DNA of 45,511 nucleotides from Euprymna scolopes (taxonomy: Eukaryota > Mollusca > Cephalopoda > Sepiida > Sepiolidae), in contig CM044488.1 of NCBI GenBank assembly GCA_024364805.1, positions 48,166,977 to 48,212,487 of the forward strand, given 5' to 3'. Every line of letters starts with the position of its first letter. Position 1 is the stretch's first letter. The translations under genes and the position numbers were made by a program. Of this stretch, positions 1-9,585 are shown in pieces. Under the pieces are notes generated by a model. The model saw nothing but the letters and a program-made list of their open reading frames with translations. It was not told the DNA's origin and ran no database searches.

Positions 1-40
1 AAACTGAACCACAGCAACGCGTGGCCAGGTACAGCTAGTA
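1..40 (+). repeat. Possible 3' tail of an RTE-type LINE or dependent SINE
   Basis: The first bases read CAACGCGTGGCC followed by GGTACAGCTAGT. This wording resembles the 3' ends of RTE-type LINEs and the SINEs that share their tails in many invertebrates. The body would lie left of the window. Assigned from memory of such tails, not from an alignment. Confidence 0.35.
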
Positions 41-159
41 ATTATATATTTCCTCTGAGCTTCAAAGTTTACATTAAACGTAGCAAAAATTGAATTTGTG
101 GTAGATTTTTGGAAACGCGTTGTCATTTTCTTATGAGTTTTGCCACTTGTTTTAAAGTT

Positions 160-1040
160 ATTTTTTTCACAAAATCCGTCCCTGTGACCACGACGTGAAC
201 ATAGTTCGCACGTGTCTTTTAAAAGGGAAAAAACGCACATAATACATATCACCACATGACCAACAAGGTGTTGGCGGTTTTATTCTTTCCAGTCAGGAAT
301 TTTTGTACAGATTTTAAACTGGAAACAGATGGAATAGCAGAATGTTGTTGTTGCACCATGTCCCGTTTAAGATTTATCAAGCGTTGACATTCTGTGGTCA
401 GAATTTGCACTGTCATTTCTTTGTCTTTATTTAACATAGTAAATGTGTGCACACGTCAGCATCTGCTGGAGATTGTAACCCTGCAGTAAAAATAAGGCAT
501 TTAAATTGGTCCTCTGTGACTGATTTCAGTCGAAAATTTTTACACTGAACATTAACCACTCCAGCATATTTGATAAAATCGTCGTTAACATTTTTCGTCT
601 ACTTCAAACAATTGTATCAGATATTAAACAATGATGATGGCTCACCAAAAATGTCCGTTAACTAGACTACTGTTTCGTCAAATGTGAAATTCTCTGGTTT
701 CTTTGGTAGAATGAAGTTTACATAACGTTCATGTTCAATAGAACCCAGTTTTCTAATCAATAACCGTCTTTACCAGTCATCATTTTTTTCTTTAAAATCA
801 TTTTTAAACATATTTTTCCATCAGTCAAACCAAACGGAAAATGTCTGTTTTAATTCCGGATTGAATTGAAAATTGGTGATAGAATTTATAATATTATCAA
901 AGGAGTTACTTAGAGTTGACGAAGCCAATTGTGTCTAAAATTGAAACGTTAATGTTTCTATTAATTTGTTTTGTACCTCAAGAAATTGTTCTTGCCGACT
1001 TCTAAGTATTCTTTCCAGTAAATTTGGATCCCTGACGAAG
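160..1040 (-). mobile_element. Decayed gag region of a Ty3/gypsy-type LTR retroelement
   Basis: On the minus strand, several short reading stretches in this interval carry wording typical of the gag of invertebrate Ty3/gypsy (Mag-like) elements, for example LTDIFGEPSSLFN and TTECQRLINLK, with the remains of a zinc-knuckle region toward the low-coordinate end. Coding potential is broken in many places, so this is an old fossil. No LTR or pol was found for it here; pol would lie left of the window. The family call rests on the order and wording of these stretches only. Confidence 0.55.
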
Positions 1041-2448
1041 AAAATGCAGTTGTCTTTTTTTTTTTGTGCTATGCACAAAAGGGAAATTTTTTTTTTTCGA
1101 AGAGACAAGTCCGTTGGATTTTTTTTTTTTCTAAGGCACCATGTGGTTCGTCCAACCAGGTCTTGTTTATTTTTATTTTTTTGAATCCAAGTTCATCTCA
1201 TCCTCGTCACCAAGTCTGTTATGTCGTCATGGAATATAACTGGTTGTTAAATGTGGGAATTACAAGACATCGTTTTGGCACCAAATTATTATATGTTTTT
1301 AAACAGAAAAATAGTAAAATGTTAGCGCAACAGATTATGTGCAATGCTGTGTCAGCCATCTTGAAAAGTCTTCCCCTTTCCGATCCAAGGGAGATAATTC
1401 TTTGCTTTTCGGTTATTTCCCTTTATAACAGTGCTATTACTTGAGGTAACATCACATGGAGAAGGTGCACCATTCTTCGTAAAAGCTAATGTGGGTTAGC
1501 CATAGAAAAGAGATCTTATTTGCGTTGCGAATACTATATGATTTTGAATATTTGGTCAGGGTTTACTTCCAGGGAAAAGTATCCTCATGCCAGGTTGTTC
1601 TGACAAACCCCTGTACAGATAGACCTTGGACACTTGAGGATAGTGTTTAGTAGGCATTCAAGTTCTCTTCCAGTAATGCCTCATGTGATTAGCAATAAAG
1701 TAGCCCCTTCTCAAAGGGAGAAAAAGGTAAATCCTGAAAAGGTGAACCTCTAAGAACTGCACAAAAGCAGCATTACACTGCAAACAGGGACCATTTCTAT
1801 GTTGATTTGAGGGCCGAGGATAAAAATCCCTAAGCATAAGAAACTACTGTGATAAAGACCATTATTTTTTTCTTAATGCAATTGATAATTAGCCAACATT
1901 TGATGGCAACCTTCTGTCTAATGAGACAGTGGCGTTCTACATCTAGTCTAGTGCACTACAGCGTTTGCTGTGGCTATAAAGTCGAAGGTGGAGTTGCCTC
2001 TCCGGATGCAGGCCTAGATGGGTAATGAGGTAATCTAGGTTTGCTAAGTTACCAAGGTCTCCTTCTCAGCATTGCAGACAAGTCCAACAGAAAGGCAAAC
2101 CAATATGGTTGGAGCCAGCGCAGCTGCAGAAGTTGTTGGAAAGGTGTTGCATTGCGTCACCAACTACCTATCAGCATTCTAAACCAGATTTTATGTCAGG
2201 GTTTACTCACTTAGCCTTTTCCTTTCCAAAGGCATTCACAATTAACTAACAGTATTTTAATTAATCTGCTATTATGTAATGAAAGAGGTGCAACTCAATA
2301 AACCACCAGTGTTCACTCGATGATCCCTGTCAAATTTATTTCATCTACCTTTAAAAGAGAAAAGTGTCTAACAACACATGCGACAGATAAAAATGTTCAG
2401 AGAAACGAAACTCGTGTAAAGAAAAATGTATGATTTGTTAACTGTGTA
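1041..2448. other. No gene recognised; T-runs and unclassified repeat-like DNA
   Basis: Several runs of T lie at about 1050-1180, producing artificial Phe-rich reading frames. The rest (1440-2300) has balanced composition and no frame with recognisable domains. It may be old transposon sequence but I could not classify it. Confidence 0.5.
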
Positions 2449-2594
2449 AAAGAGGTCAGAGCCATATTACACTCCATTTGTAAAGATGTCATGAACAAAT
2501 TGATGTTAGGCTTCAAGAAATATTTCTTGAAGCCTAACATCAATTTGTTCATGACATCTTTACAAATGGAGTGTAATATGGCTCTGACCTCTTT
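2449..2594. repeat. Perfect spacerless palindrome, two 73-bp arms
   Basis: The arm 2449-2521 is the exact reverse complement of 2522-2594, with the axis inside TCAAGAAATATTTCTTGA. I checked the arms base by base and found no mismatch and no loop. A perfect inverted duplication without spacer is either very recent, since such structures are unstable, or a foldback artefact of library preparation or assembly. It is unlike the other inverted repeats of the window, whose arms are diverged and separated by a spacer. Confidence 0.95.
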
Positions 2595-2710
2595 CTTGAT
2601 AGATTCCTTTGGTTATGTGATGGTCCTAGGCTTCCATGTATAGCTCTGTGTTTTAAATAACTTCTGAGAAAGAAATCTTGGGTTAGGTTATGGTCAGGAC
2701 TGTCGAGTGT

Positions 2711-3025
2711 CTATTCAAAGTCATTCTTGAATCTTAAACTCATACAGTCTTCAAAATTCTCTTTCAGCTGTTCCTGGGAGAGATTTGAGGTGCTAGAGCT
2801 TGCTTTATCTTGCTTTAACCTGAATTTTGCAATAATCAACAGGTAGAGCATCTGAAACTCATTCATGTGTGCAGTGTAGTGGGCTTTGTTGTATACTTTT
2901 TGGGGCACCCTGAATGGCTCAGAATGTTCATAGTTCTCAATGAATGCTTCTCTTGAAGGGTGCTTTTTCACATTTAAACTGATACACAAAAGTGGCCTGC
3001 ACTTTCTTGAACAAGCTTGTCTCAT
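2711..3025 (-). pseudogene. Unrecognised 104-codon ORF, half of a diverged duplication
   Basis: An open minus-strand frame of 104 codons starts MRQACSRKCRPLLC. It is basic and hydrophilic, with no signal peptide, membrane segment or domain that I recognise. A related stretch follows at about 3090-3340: both read similarly around KAHYTAHMNEF here and KVHNTVHKNEL there. A shared reading frame in two diverged copies hints that the source was once coding, perhaps a transposon gene or a duplicated exon. The second copy is interrupted. No splice context or neighbours support a live gene. Confidence 0.3.
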
Positions 3026-3089
3026 AGTAATGTTTGGGGGACAGCCTATTCTTGATGGCAGTTCTGTGATGCATAACTTTTCTTTAAAG

Positions 3090-3340
3090 TAACTCCAGAG
3101 AAATCAATCTGAGAGCTAAGCACTAGGCTATAAGGTGCTCATTCAATTGCAACTGACCACACAGTCTCCAAAGTTCTCTCCCAGCTAATATGAACTTTCT
3201 CCATCTTCCTGTAAACAAAACTTTAAAATAAGCAATGGGTACAGAGTCTGGCAGCTCATTCTTATGCACGGTGTTGTGGACTTTGGCTGCTTGACCTTAA
3301 CAAAAGGGAAGTGATGAAACTTTCTGAGTTCTTGAGCAGA
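3090..3340 (-). repeat. Second, more decayed copy of the 2711-3025 region
   Basis: Shares blocks with 2740-2900 on the same strand: wording around ACAGTCT.CAAA.TTCTCT, a run of TTTAAAATAAGCAA versus TTTTGCAATAATCAA, and the GCTCATTC/GTGTAGTGG.CTTTG region. Reading frames are interrupted. It looks like a direct, old duplication offset by about 400 bp. Confidence 0.4.
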
Positions 3341-3452
3341 AAATTCTGTCTTTTTTCCAGCTTGACATCTGAACAGAGAAGACATGAAAAAGTCACCCTC
3401 CCTTAAGAGTCCGTGAGGTGGGTGAATAATGTTAATCAAATAATGTGTGCCA

Positions 3453-3456
<4 letters not shown>

Positions 3457-3509
<53 letters not shown>

Positions 3510-3519
3510 CTCTCTCTCT
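3457..3519. repeat. (CT)n microsatellite
   Basis: About 25 CT units, a short TTTC break, then more CT. On the minus strand it gives an artificial Arg-Glu repeat in a spurious ORF. Confidence 0.97.
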
Positions 3520-3579
3520 GGTTTCCTGTAATTGTCCAACTCTGAGCTAATAAATCTTCCAGTGAAATCATTTTCCGCC

Positions 3580-4456
3580 TTCATGCAAAATCAGTATTGA
3601 GACGACCTGATTATACACATCTCCTGACACAATATCTTAATACATGCACGCTTTTCTAAAAATTGAACTTTTATCTTAATGAGTGTATGGTCTGCACCAG
3701 TTTTTAATTTTATCATCATCAATTTTTTAGACAAATATTCAATTTGATTCAATCAATTTATTAAACAAAAAACATTTGAGACTAATAGTTGAGTGATTTT
3801 GTTTTCTATGACTCATGTAAAATCGTTTTGCCAGGTGAAGAGTCTCGATAAAAACACTGTCATCACCCACTTGGTTACATATTAATGACCCTATGTCAAT
3901 CGCGATTAAGTTAGCTAGTGTGGATTATGACAAGGGTCACACTGAGTGCATGATGATCTACATGTGTAAAACCAAATCATTTCCCGCATTAAATGAAAGA
4001 GAAGTGACGTAACGTTGAGGCAGAGGATAACAGGCTGAATGATAGACAAAACATAGTCAAACAATGATGTCACGCTTTTGAGCTGAGAGAAACAAAGGTT
4101 TTCAAATCAGTCTCTCTGTGGAAGCTGTGAGAATGAGACACGCCCAATAATGTAGAAATAATTTTGTTTTGTTGCCATTTTGCTGCATTTGGTATCCATC
4201 CATCTGGATATCTTTGACAAGTTTTGTCTTTAAAACGAAAATTTCTTTTCTACAATTTAAATGAATTTTATTTTATTTAAACAGTTTCATCAGCACAAAA
4301 CATGGTTGGAAAAATGTTATGAAAGCAGGAATACAAAATGGGTTGAGTCTGCCAATATTAAAATGGAACTGAGTTCAGGTCCTTTATCTTGCCTCGCTCA
4401 AATCTCGGTGAGAGGTGTAGGGGACTAGGATATATAAATACCCCAATCCCGTTACA
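3580..4456. other. No gene recognised
   Basis: AT-rich sequence without frames of interest. No inverted repeat, tRNA-like box pair or LINE motif stood out. Confidence 0.5.
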
Positions 4457-5340
4457 AAAGAATAATGAAACGAATGGAATTGAAGGAAACAAAGACTCAA
4501 TTGCTGGATAAGATAAACGTTGTTTATTTGCTGTTGAAAGAATGAACGTTTTAGTTATAACATGTGTTCATGTCTGCGCGTGTGTAACCAATGTTCGTTG
4601 CGGGGTTGGTGTTGTAGAAGAATAGGAAATGTGTGTTCATCTCACTATCGTATGTTCGCGCGTGGGAAGAGAAATGAGTGTTGTAGTGGAAATGAGAATG
4701 ATAGTCCAGCGTGCAGACAAAGAATAGGATATGAGAGTTGACATCAGTTAGTAGTCAGCTACACGAAGGTGTTCTCAGGGAACTAGTAGATAGAGAGAGA
4801 AAGAGTGTGAATGTGTACATACGGTCTGTTAGCTTGTGCCCCATACATAGTAGTAAGTGGGTGTGAGGTACGCGTGTGTGCGCGCCGAAATGGTGGCGGC
4901 TAGCGCGCCGACCAGCCACCTAGGAGGCTAGTCTCGAAAAAGGAAGAAGCCGGTTGTTGCTCTTTGTTTTATACTTGTTTCCGGTGGTCATTTGCGCATG
5001 TGTATATTTCCTTAGAAAGCGGAAGTGACGTCGTCCATGTGTGCATTCGTGTGCGCGTGTGTGAGTACATATGTGTGTGTTAGTGCGTGTATATATACAC
5101 GTGAATGTGAGTGTATGTACGCGAACGTGAATAAATGTACGTGTGTGTGTGGACGTGGACGCGTATGTTTGTGTGCGCGTATGTATGTGACATAGCTTGA
5201 AATGTGAATGTGTGTTTTTGTGTGAGGCTTGAAAAAGGCTCGTACAGAGGTGAGAAAGGAAATATGGCACCTTGTTAACACGACGTTCATAAAATCATGG
5301 GAAAACATTTACTCGAAAATTGCTTGAGATAAAAGTCTTG
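4457..5340 (-). mobile_element. CpG-rich block, candidate solo LTR (minus orientation)
   Basis: This stretch is richer in G, C and CpG than its surroundings and has no coding frame. Read on the minus strand it shows a TATAAAA box (about 4966-4972), about 450 bp further on an AATAAA-type signal (near 4522), and a T-rich end at about 4457. That order (promoter, leader, poly-A signal) fits a solo LTR. I could not settle exact ends or a target-site duplication. Alternatives are a host promoter or CpG island, or a non-LTR promoter region. GT/AC-rich microsatellite-like sequence occupies 5040-5220. Confidence 0.35.
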
Positions 5341-5537
5341 ATTGGACAACAGATCAGTTGCTCTGGGAATAATAATATGCAAGTCTAAAAGAAAATCTAT
5401 CATGATCATGTGACTGCTTTATTACTATTGGATTGGTTGGTTTCGTTTTAGGATAGGGGAAAGATAGATATAAACTGGACTGCATGTTTAGAGTGCTGCA
5501 TACAAATAGCAGATGTCTGGCCAAGGGAAAAGTGGAC

Positions 5538-5888
5538 AAAGGCGAAGGCACAAAGAACTGAAAATATCTCTGCTGCTGCTTATGTCCCAAGTGGAATACG
5601 CCTTGTTTATGGTGAAAGAGTAAAAAAAAAAATTAGTCGTTAAAAACGAATACAAAAACCTATCGGATCCTTAAATTTTGATGTCCCTTTAAATGGCAGT
5701 CCTCATACATTTATGTCATGCTCCAGCTGGGCTACTGTTTGGAGTTGCTTCGCTATGCTTGGATGAGTGCTTGATGTCTTTAAGGCCGAGACAGGAGTGA
5801 ATCACAACCGGGCAAACAAGGTATAACAAAATGACGCAAACAGCAAATAAGAGGCGAGGGCACAAAGAACTGAAAATATCTCTGCTGT
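5538..5888. repeat. 40-bp direct repeat, two copies about 310 bp apart
   Basis: Copies at about 5538-5579 and 5848-5888 share GGCACAAAGAACTGAAAATA and continue TCTCTGCTG(C/T)TGC with only a few differences. The second copy lies immediately before the LINE fragment at 5890. The DNA between them has no recognisable gene. Possible explanations are a local duplication or two ends of one repeat. Confidence 0.75.
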
Positions 5889-5889
5889 T

Positions 5890-6440
5890 GCAAAGAAGGT
5901 GAGTTCTCTTTACTGTGTTAAAAAAATTACTCACACCTGAGAGTGCCCTATACCTCTGCAAAGCCATCATTCGCCCATGCATGAAGTACGGTTGCCACAT
6001 TTGGGCTGGTGATTCTACCACTAGTTTCCCCCTCTTAGATAGGATACAAAAAGAGTCTCAATTCTAATAGGTCACGCACTATTGACCAAGCTCCAATCTG
6101 TGTCCCACCACTGCAATGTTGCATCCTTGTCCCTGTTTTACAAGTACTTCAATGGAATGTGCGTTGATGAACTCACAGCACTTGTTCCCCCTCAACATAT
6201 TTACTCCTGAACAACCTGACAAGCAGCAAAATCCCACCCCTTCACTGCTGAGATCTCTAGATGCCTTAAAGCCTCCTACTCTAAGTTTCTTCATTCAGAC
6301 TGCCAGACTTCAGAATTCTCTCCGTTTCCTATTGCCCTGATTGTACTGACATGTAGAAGTTTAAATGTAATGTGAACAGACATTTTGCTACTCAACTCCT
6401 CGCAATTCCCTTGTTAAACATGATCCCTAATAGTAGCCCT
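5890..6440 (+). mobile_element. LINE fragment, CR1/Jockey-type ORF2 C-terminal region
   Basis: Conceptual translation gives short stretches typical of the region after the reverse transcriptase in CR1/L2/Jockey-type LINEs: LYLCKAIIRPCMKYGCHIW, then LLDRIQK, then VASLSLFYKYFNG. The frames are interrupted, so it is non-functional. The same landmarks occur in the larger LINE at 28330-31200, but the wording and 3' end differ, suggesting a related, separate family. The 5' end is truncated at about 5890. Confidence 0.7.
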
Positions 6441-6749
6441 TCATGTTCCAAGTGACAATACACCTTCTTTGGAGGTGAAAAAATCCAACTACTCAAGAGA
6501 TTTTTTTTTTATTATTTGGAATAAAATAAGTACCTCATTAAACAAGATTCAGACTAAGAGCTTAAGAAAGAAGAAAAATAAATCTCTGTTAATTGCTTTG
6601 AAACTGGAATTGAGGATTTTGCTTGAAAGAATTTCTTTGTTGTACGAGGGGCGTCCAATAAGTAATACCCCTGACCCACTTCCCATAGCAGTAGAGCAAC
6701 GAAACTTGGCACAGTTATTAGTCTTTCTCTACATAGGAACTACCCAGAG

Positions 6750-7736
6750 TTATGCATTTCTCCATCGTTTGATGTTTTTGTAGAACACTCCAGGTTGGTC
6801 CTCCAACCACGATGTGACTTCAGAAATCAAGGCTGCATCATCTGGGAAACGCTTTCCTTTCAAAAACAACTTCATGGCTGGGAAGAGGTGAAAGCAAGAG
6901 GGTGCATGGTCAGGAGAGTAGGGAGGATGGGGAAGGATTTCATAACCACATGCCTGTGCTTCTGATCTGGTGACATGTGAGTTGTGGACTGGAGTGTTGT
7001 CCTGCAGGAGGAGGGTACCTTTGCTGATCTTGCCCTGCCTCTTAATTTTGATAGCTTCCCTTAATTTCCTCAAAAGTGAAGCATAATAGGCTCCTGTAAT
7101 TGTGGTACCCTTTGCCAGGAAATCTGTCCCTTTGCCAGGAAATCTGTCATCACTACTTCGTCTTGGTCCCAGAAAACTGTGAGCATGACCTTGCCAGCAG
7201 AGGGCTGCACCCTTGCCTTCTTTGGAGGTGGTGAGTCCAAGTGCTTCCACTGCATTGACTGGGCTTTGGTCTCTGGATCATAGTGATGGACCCAGGTTTG
7301 ATCCTGTGTAATCAGTCTTTTGAAAAACTGACTCATCTTCTTGGCACATCTCCAAATTCATCCTCGAGCACTTGACGCGTTCTCGCTTTTGGAATGGTGT
7401 GAACAACCTGGGAATCCATCTGGCAGACACCTTATGCCTATGCAAATGGTCATGAATGATAGTTTCCACAGACCCTGTACTAATCTTGACATATTGGGCT
7501 ATTTGGCGAATATTAATGCACCGATTTTCCAAAATGGCAGCCTCAACTTGACGGACAGATGCCTCATCAATGGCAGACTTCTGGCCATGTTTGAATTCAC
7601 GATGCCAACGTTTTACAAGGTCATATGATGGGGCATTATCACCATAAGTTTCTTTCATTTCATCAAAAGTCTCCTGTGTGTGCGTCCTTTCAAAATACAA
7701 AAACCGGATCACTGCTCGACATTCAACAGGCTCCAT
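6750..7736 (-). pseudogene. Mariner transposase pseudogene
   Basis: Mariner transposases cut and paste the element using an N-terminal helix-turn-helix domain and a D,D34D catalytic domain; the usual length is about 345 residues, and here about 329 codons' worth remain. Starting at MEPVECRAVIRFL, the N-terminal part is intact (paired helix-turn-helix, YDLVKRWHREFKHG). The first catalytic Asp is in TWVHHYDPE. The second is in LLQDNTPVHNS. The third position, 35 residues on, is Cys in HAPSCFHLF instead of Asp, so catalysis should be lost. The frame shifts twice: once near 7335 and again at a 20-bp tandem duplication (7108-7147). The C-terminus ends early after IKRWRNA. Clearly a dead copy. Confidence 0.92.
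7108..7147. repeat. Exact 20-bp tandem duplication inside the transposase
   Basis: The unit CCCTTTGCCAGGAAATCTGT occurs twice back to back. Twenty is not a multiple of three, so the duplication moves the downstream part into another frame, which explains why the same residues (DFLAKG) appear in two frames. The copies are identical, so the event is probably recent. Confidence 0.95.
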
Positions 7737-7789
7737 TTCACACCTGACTCAGTTCAAACAGCTGTGAAAAAAAATCTGGGGAATTTATT

Positions 7790-8248
7790 AGTGTAGACAA
7801 CAAACTGAAACAGTGATCAAGAAACAAATATATAACAAATAAATGCTACCAAAGGCAAGATAAGTTACTTTTTTACCTACCTACCTGGATAAGCTTTTGG
7901 TGTTTTAACTTATTTTAAAGCGTTTATTAAGTTTGAAACACAAGTAGTGCCGAACGCTTAAGTTAAAATGAAAACAACATGGCGGACATGAGAGTGTCAT
8001 ATTTGGAGTCTCGATAATCGATCAAAATTCGAAAGATAACACTGTCATGTTCGCCATCTTATTGTTATTTTAACTAAAGCACTCAGTACTACTTGTGTTT
8101 CAAACTTAATAAACGCTTTAAAATAAGTTAAAAAGACAAAAATACTTAATCAGGTAGGTAGAAGAGTAGCTTATGCTGCCTGTAGCAATATTTATTTTGT
8201 TATATACTTATTTCTTGACCATTTTATTGGTTTGTAGTCTATAGTAAA
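7790..8248. mobile_element. Foldback/MITE-like element with about 200-bp inverted arms
   Basis: The left arm (about 7790-7995) and the reverse complement of the right arm (about 8030-8248) align over nearly their whole length. Both read AGACAACAAAC or AGACTACAAAC at the outer end, then TTTAAAGCGTTTATTAAGTT and GAAACACAAGTAGT near the middle, then a GGCGGACATGA or GGCGAACATGA block. The centre is short. No coding capacity. Arms differ at many sites, so it is old. A fragment of the same left arm occurs at 23630-23735, showing a dispersed family. Superfamily unknown. Confidence 0.85.
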
Positions 8249-8344
8249 AATAATGTCAGATTTTTTTGTAGAGCTAGAGTTCTCCTCCTCTAGGGGTGCT
8301 GGTGCTGGCCCATTTTCCCATCTTCCGAAATTGTGTCACATCCT

Positions 8345-8412
8345 TTCACGGTGGGAGAGTGGTAAATACTGTCCCTATTGAGGACTGGAACGACTACGGG
8401 TTCGATCGCGAC
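8345..8412 (+). repeat. tRNA-like sequence, SINE head or tRNA relic
   Basis: An A-box-like TGGGAGAGTGG (8352-8362) is followed after about 36 bases by a B-box-like GGTTCGATCGC (8399-8409), the spacing of an internal RNA polymerase III promoter in a tRNA-derived sequence. I could not fold a convincing complete cloverleaf, so a functional tRNA gene is unlikely. A tRNA-derived SINE head is the simplest reading; its tail is not defined. Confidence 0.45.
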
Positions 8413-8689
8413 TAATTTTGGATCCCTATTTGCGATAGCTAGATTTTGCGTTATAAAACAGGTAATAACTTAAGGGTCTAAATTGGTGCGGGGGGGGGGT
8501 CGCGTTTTTGTTTCATAAAGTAAACTTTTACTGGAATTGGAGATTCATAATTCATAAATTGAATTACAAAATAAACGTATTGTTGTGAGAGAGAGTCGTT
8601 TTTGTTTTTTTTTAAACCTGACACTCCCAAATGGAGGCGCGTATGTCGTTGTTAACAGCCAATGACAACAGGTGACCTCTTAAGAAACT

Positions 8690-8756
8690 GAAAAAAAAAA
8701 AAAAATACAAAAAAAAAAACAAACAAAAAAAAAAACACACACACACACACACACCT
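8690..8756. repeat. A-rich tract followed by (AC)n
   Basis: Runs of A broken by single T or C bases, ending in about nine AC units. Simple sequence; it could be the tail of an old retrotransposed copy. Confidence 0.9.
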
Positions 8757-9546
8757 GTTTAGCACACAGGTAGGAAATTATTGCCACAGGTAAGTCCTCG
8801 CCATATCACTATCAATTTAAAATTGTTTTGAATTTCATTCGTGGTAACTAATTTTTTTTCTATCTTAATAGTTCTTTTCTTATTCTATTGTTTTTACATA
8901 TAGATAGCTACATCTCTATATATGCCCAGAAAAAAAAAAAAAAGAAAAGATCTCCACCCTTTAATGGACCAAGAAGATGGCGCCTTCTTTTAAGGTTTTC
9001 ATTAAACATATACTTGCTTATCTATCTACCTTTTGAATTAATCAGGAAAGTAATCGCTGAAATTCAAATGTATACTTCTCCTTTTTTTAAAAAATATCCG
9101 AATCCGTGTTTATTTTACTTATTTATTTTGTTTGTAAATTAACTTCTGTTTTTTTTTTTGACCTACCTTTCCAAATATATTTCCTAAAATAAGGTAGACC
9201 TGTTATCTTCCACTTCCGTAAAGATAAATTTTATTTATTTATTTTTTAGAAAGGTGTCTTATGAATGTTTCGTTTATTTTATTGCTATTTTAAATGGCGT
9301 GTTCATGTCGTTAATTAAAAAAAAAATCTTAATGCTAAAGTTTATTTATTTATTTATTTTTTTTTAGCTTTAGGTATGAGAAAGAAAAAAAAAAACTTTT
9401 CTCGTTCGGGACATCTTTTTATTATACAAAACTTAAACTGCCTTCATTTATTCAGGAACCTTCCTTTTACTTTTATTAATATATTAAATAAGAATTAGTA
9501 AATCAAATTTGCTGGTTCTACAAAATTTGAACCGAACCATTAAACC
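8757..9546. other. AT-rich DNA without a recognised gene
   Basis: Contains A-runs (8930-8945) and TTTA-rich patches (9230-9365). No domain, promoter pair or repeat structure was seen. Confidence 0.5.
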
Positions 9547-9585
9547 CTTATCTAAGTTTTAGGTTGAACCTAAAACTTAGATAAG
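9547..9585. repeat. Perfect 19-bp inverted repeat with 1-base loop
   Basis: CTTATCTAAGTTTTAGGTT, one G, then its exact reverse complement. A strong potential hairpin in a gene-free region. Nothing links it to a known terminator or mobile-element end. Confidence 0.95.

Larger units (their letters stand above)
6645..7789 (-). mobile_element. Mariner (Tc1/mariner) transposon, broken, one end missing
   Basis: A TA dinucleotide at 6643-6644 is followed by CGAGGGGCGTCCAATAAGTA, a typical mariner inverted-repeat end of the type that reads (T)ACGAGGGGYRTTCAATAAGTAAT. The transposase lies inside on the minus strand. I found no matching reverse-complement end beyond the transposase start. The right side instead runs into the foldback element at 7790, so that end was probably lost by truncation or replacement. 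The element cannot move by itself. Confidence 0.85.

Noticed and set aside
966-1184. Phe-rich ORFs across T-runs
   Set aside because: They are produced by homopolymer T tracts, with no domain or codon character.
3185-3571. 128-codon minus ORF with an Arg-Glu repeat
   Set aside because: The repeat is the translation of a (CT)n microsatellite; the rest overlaps a decayed duplicate.
4920-5308. Two overlapping minus ORFs rich in His and Thr
   Set aside because: They translate GT/AC-rich simple sequence and have no domain.
7341-7628. 95-codon plus-strand ORF
   Set aside because: It is the antisense shadow of the mariner transposase.
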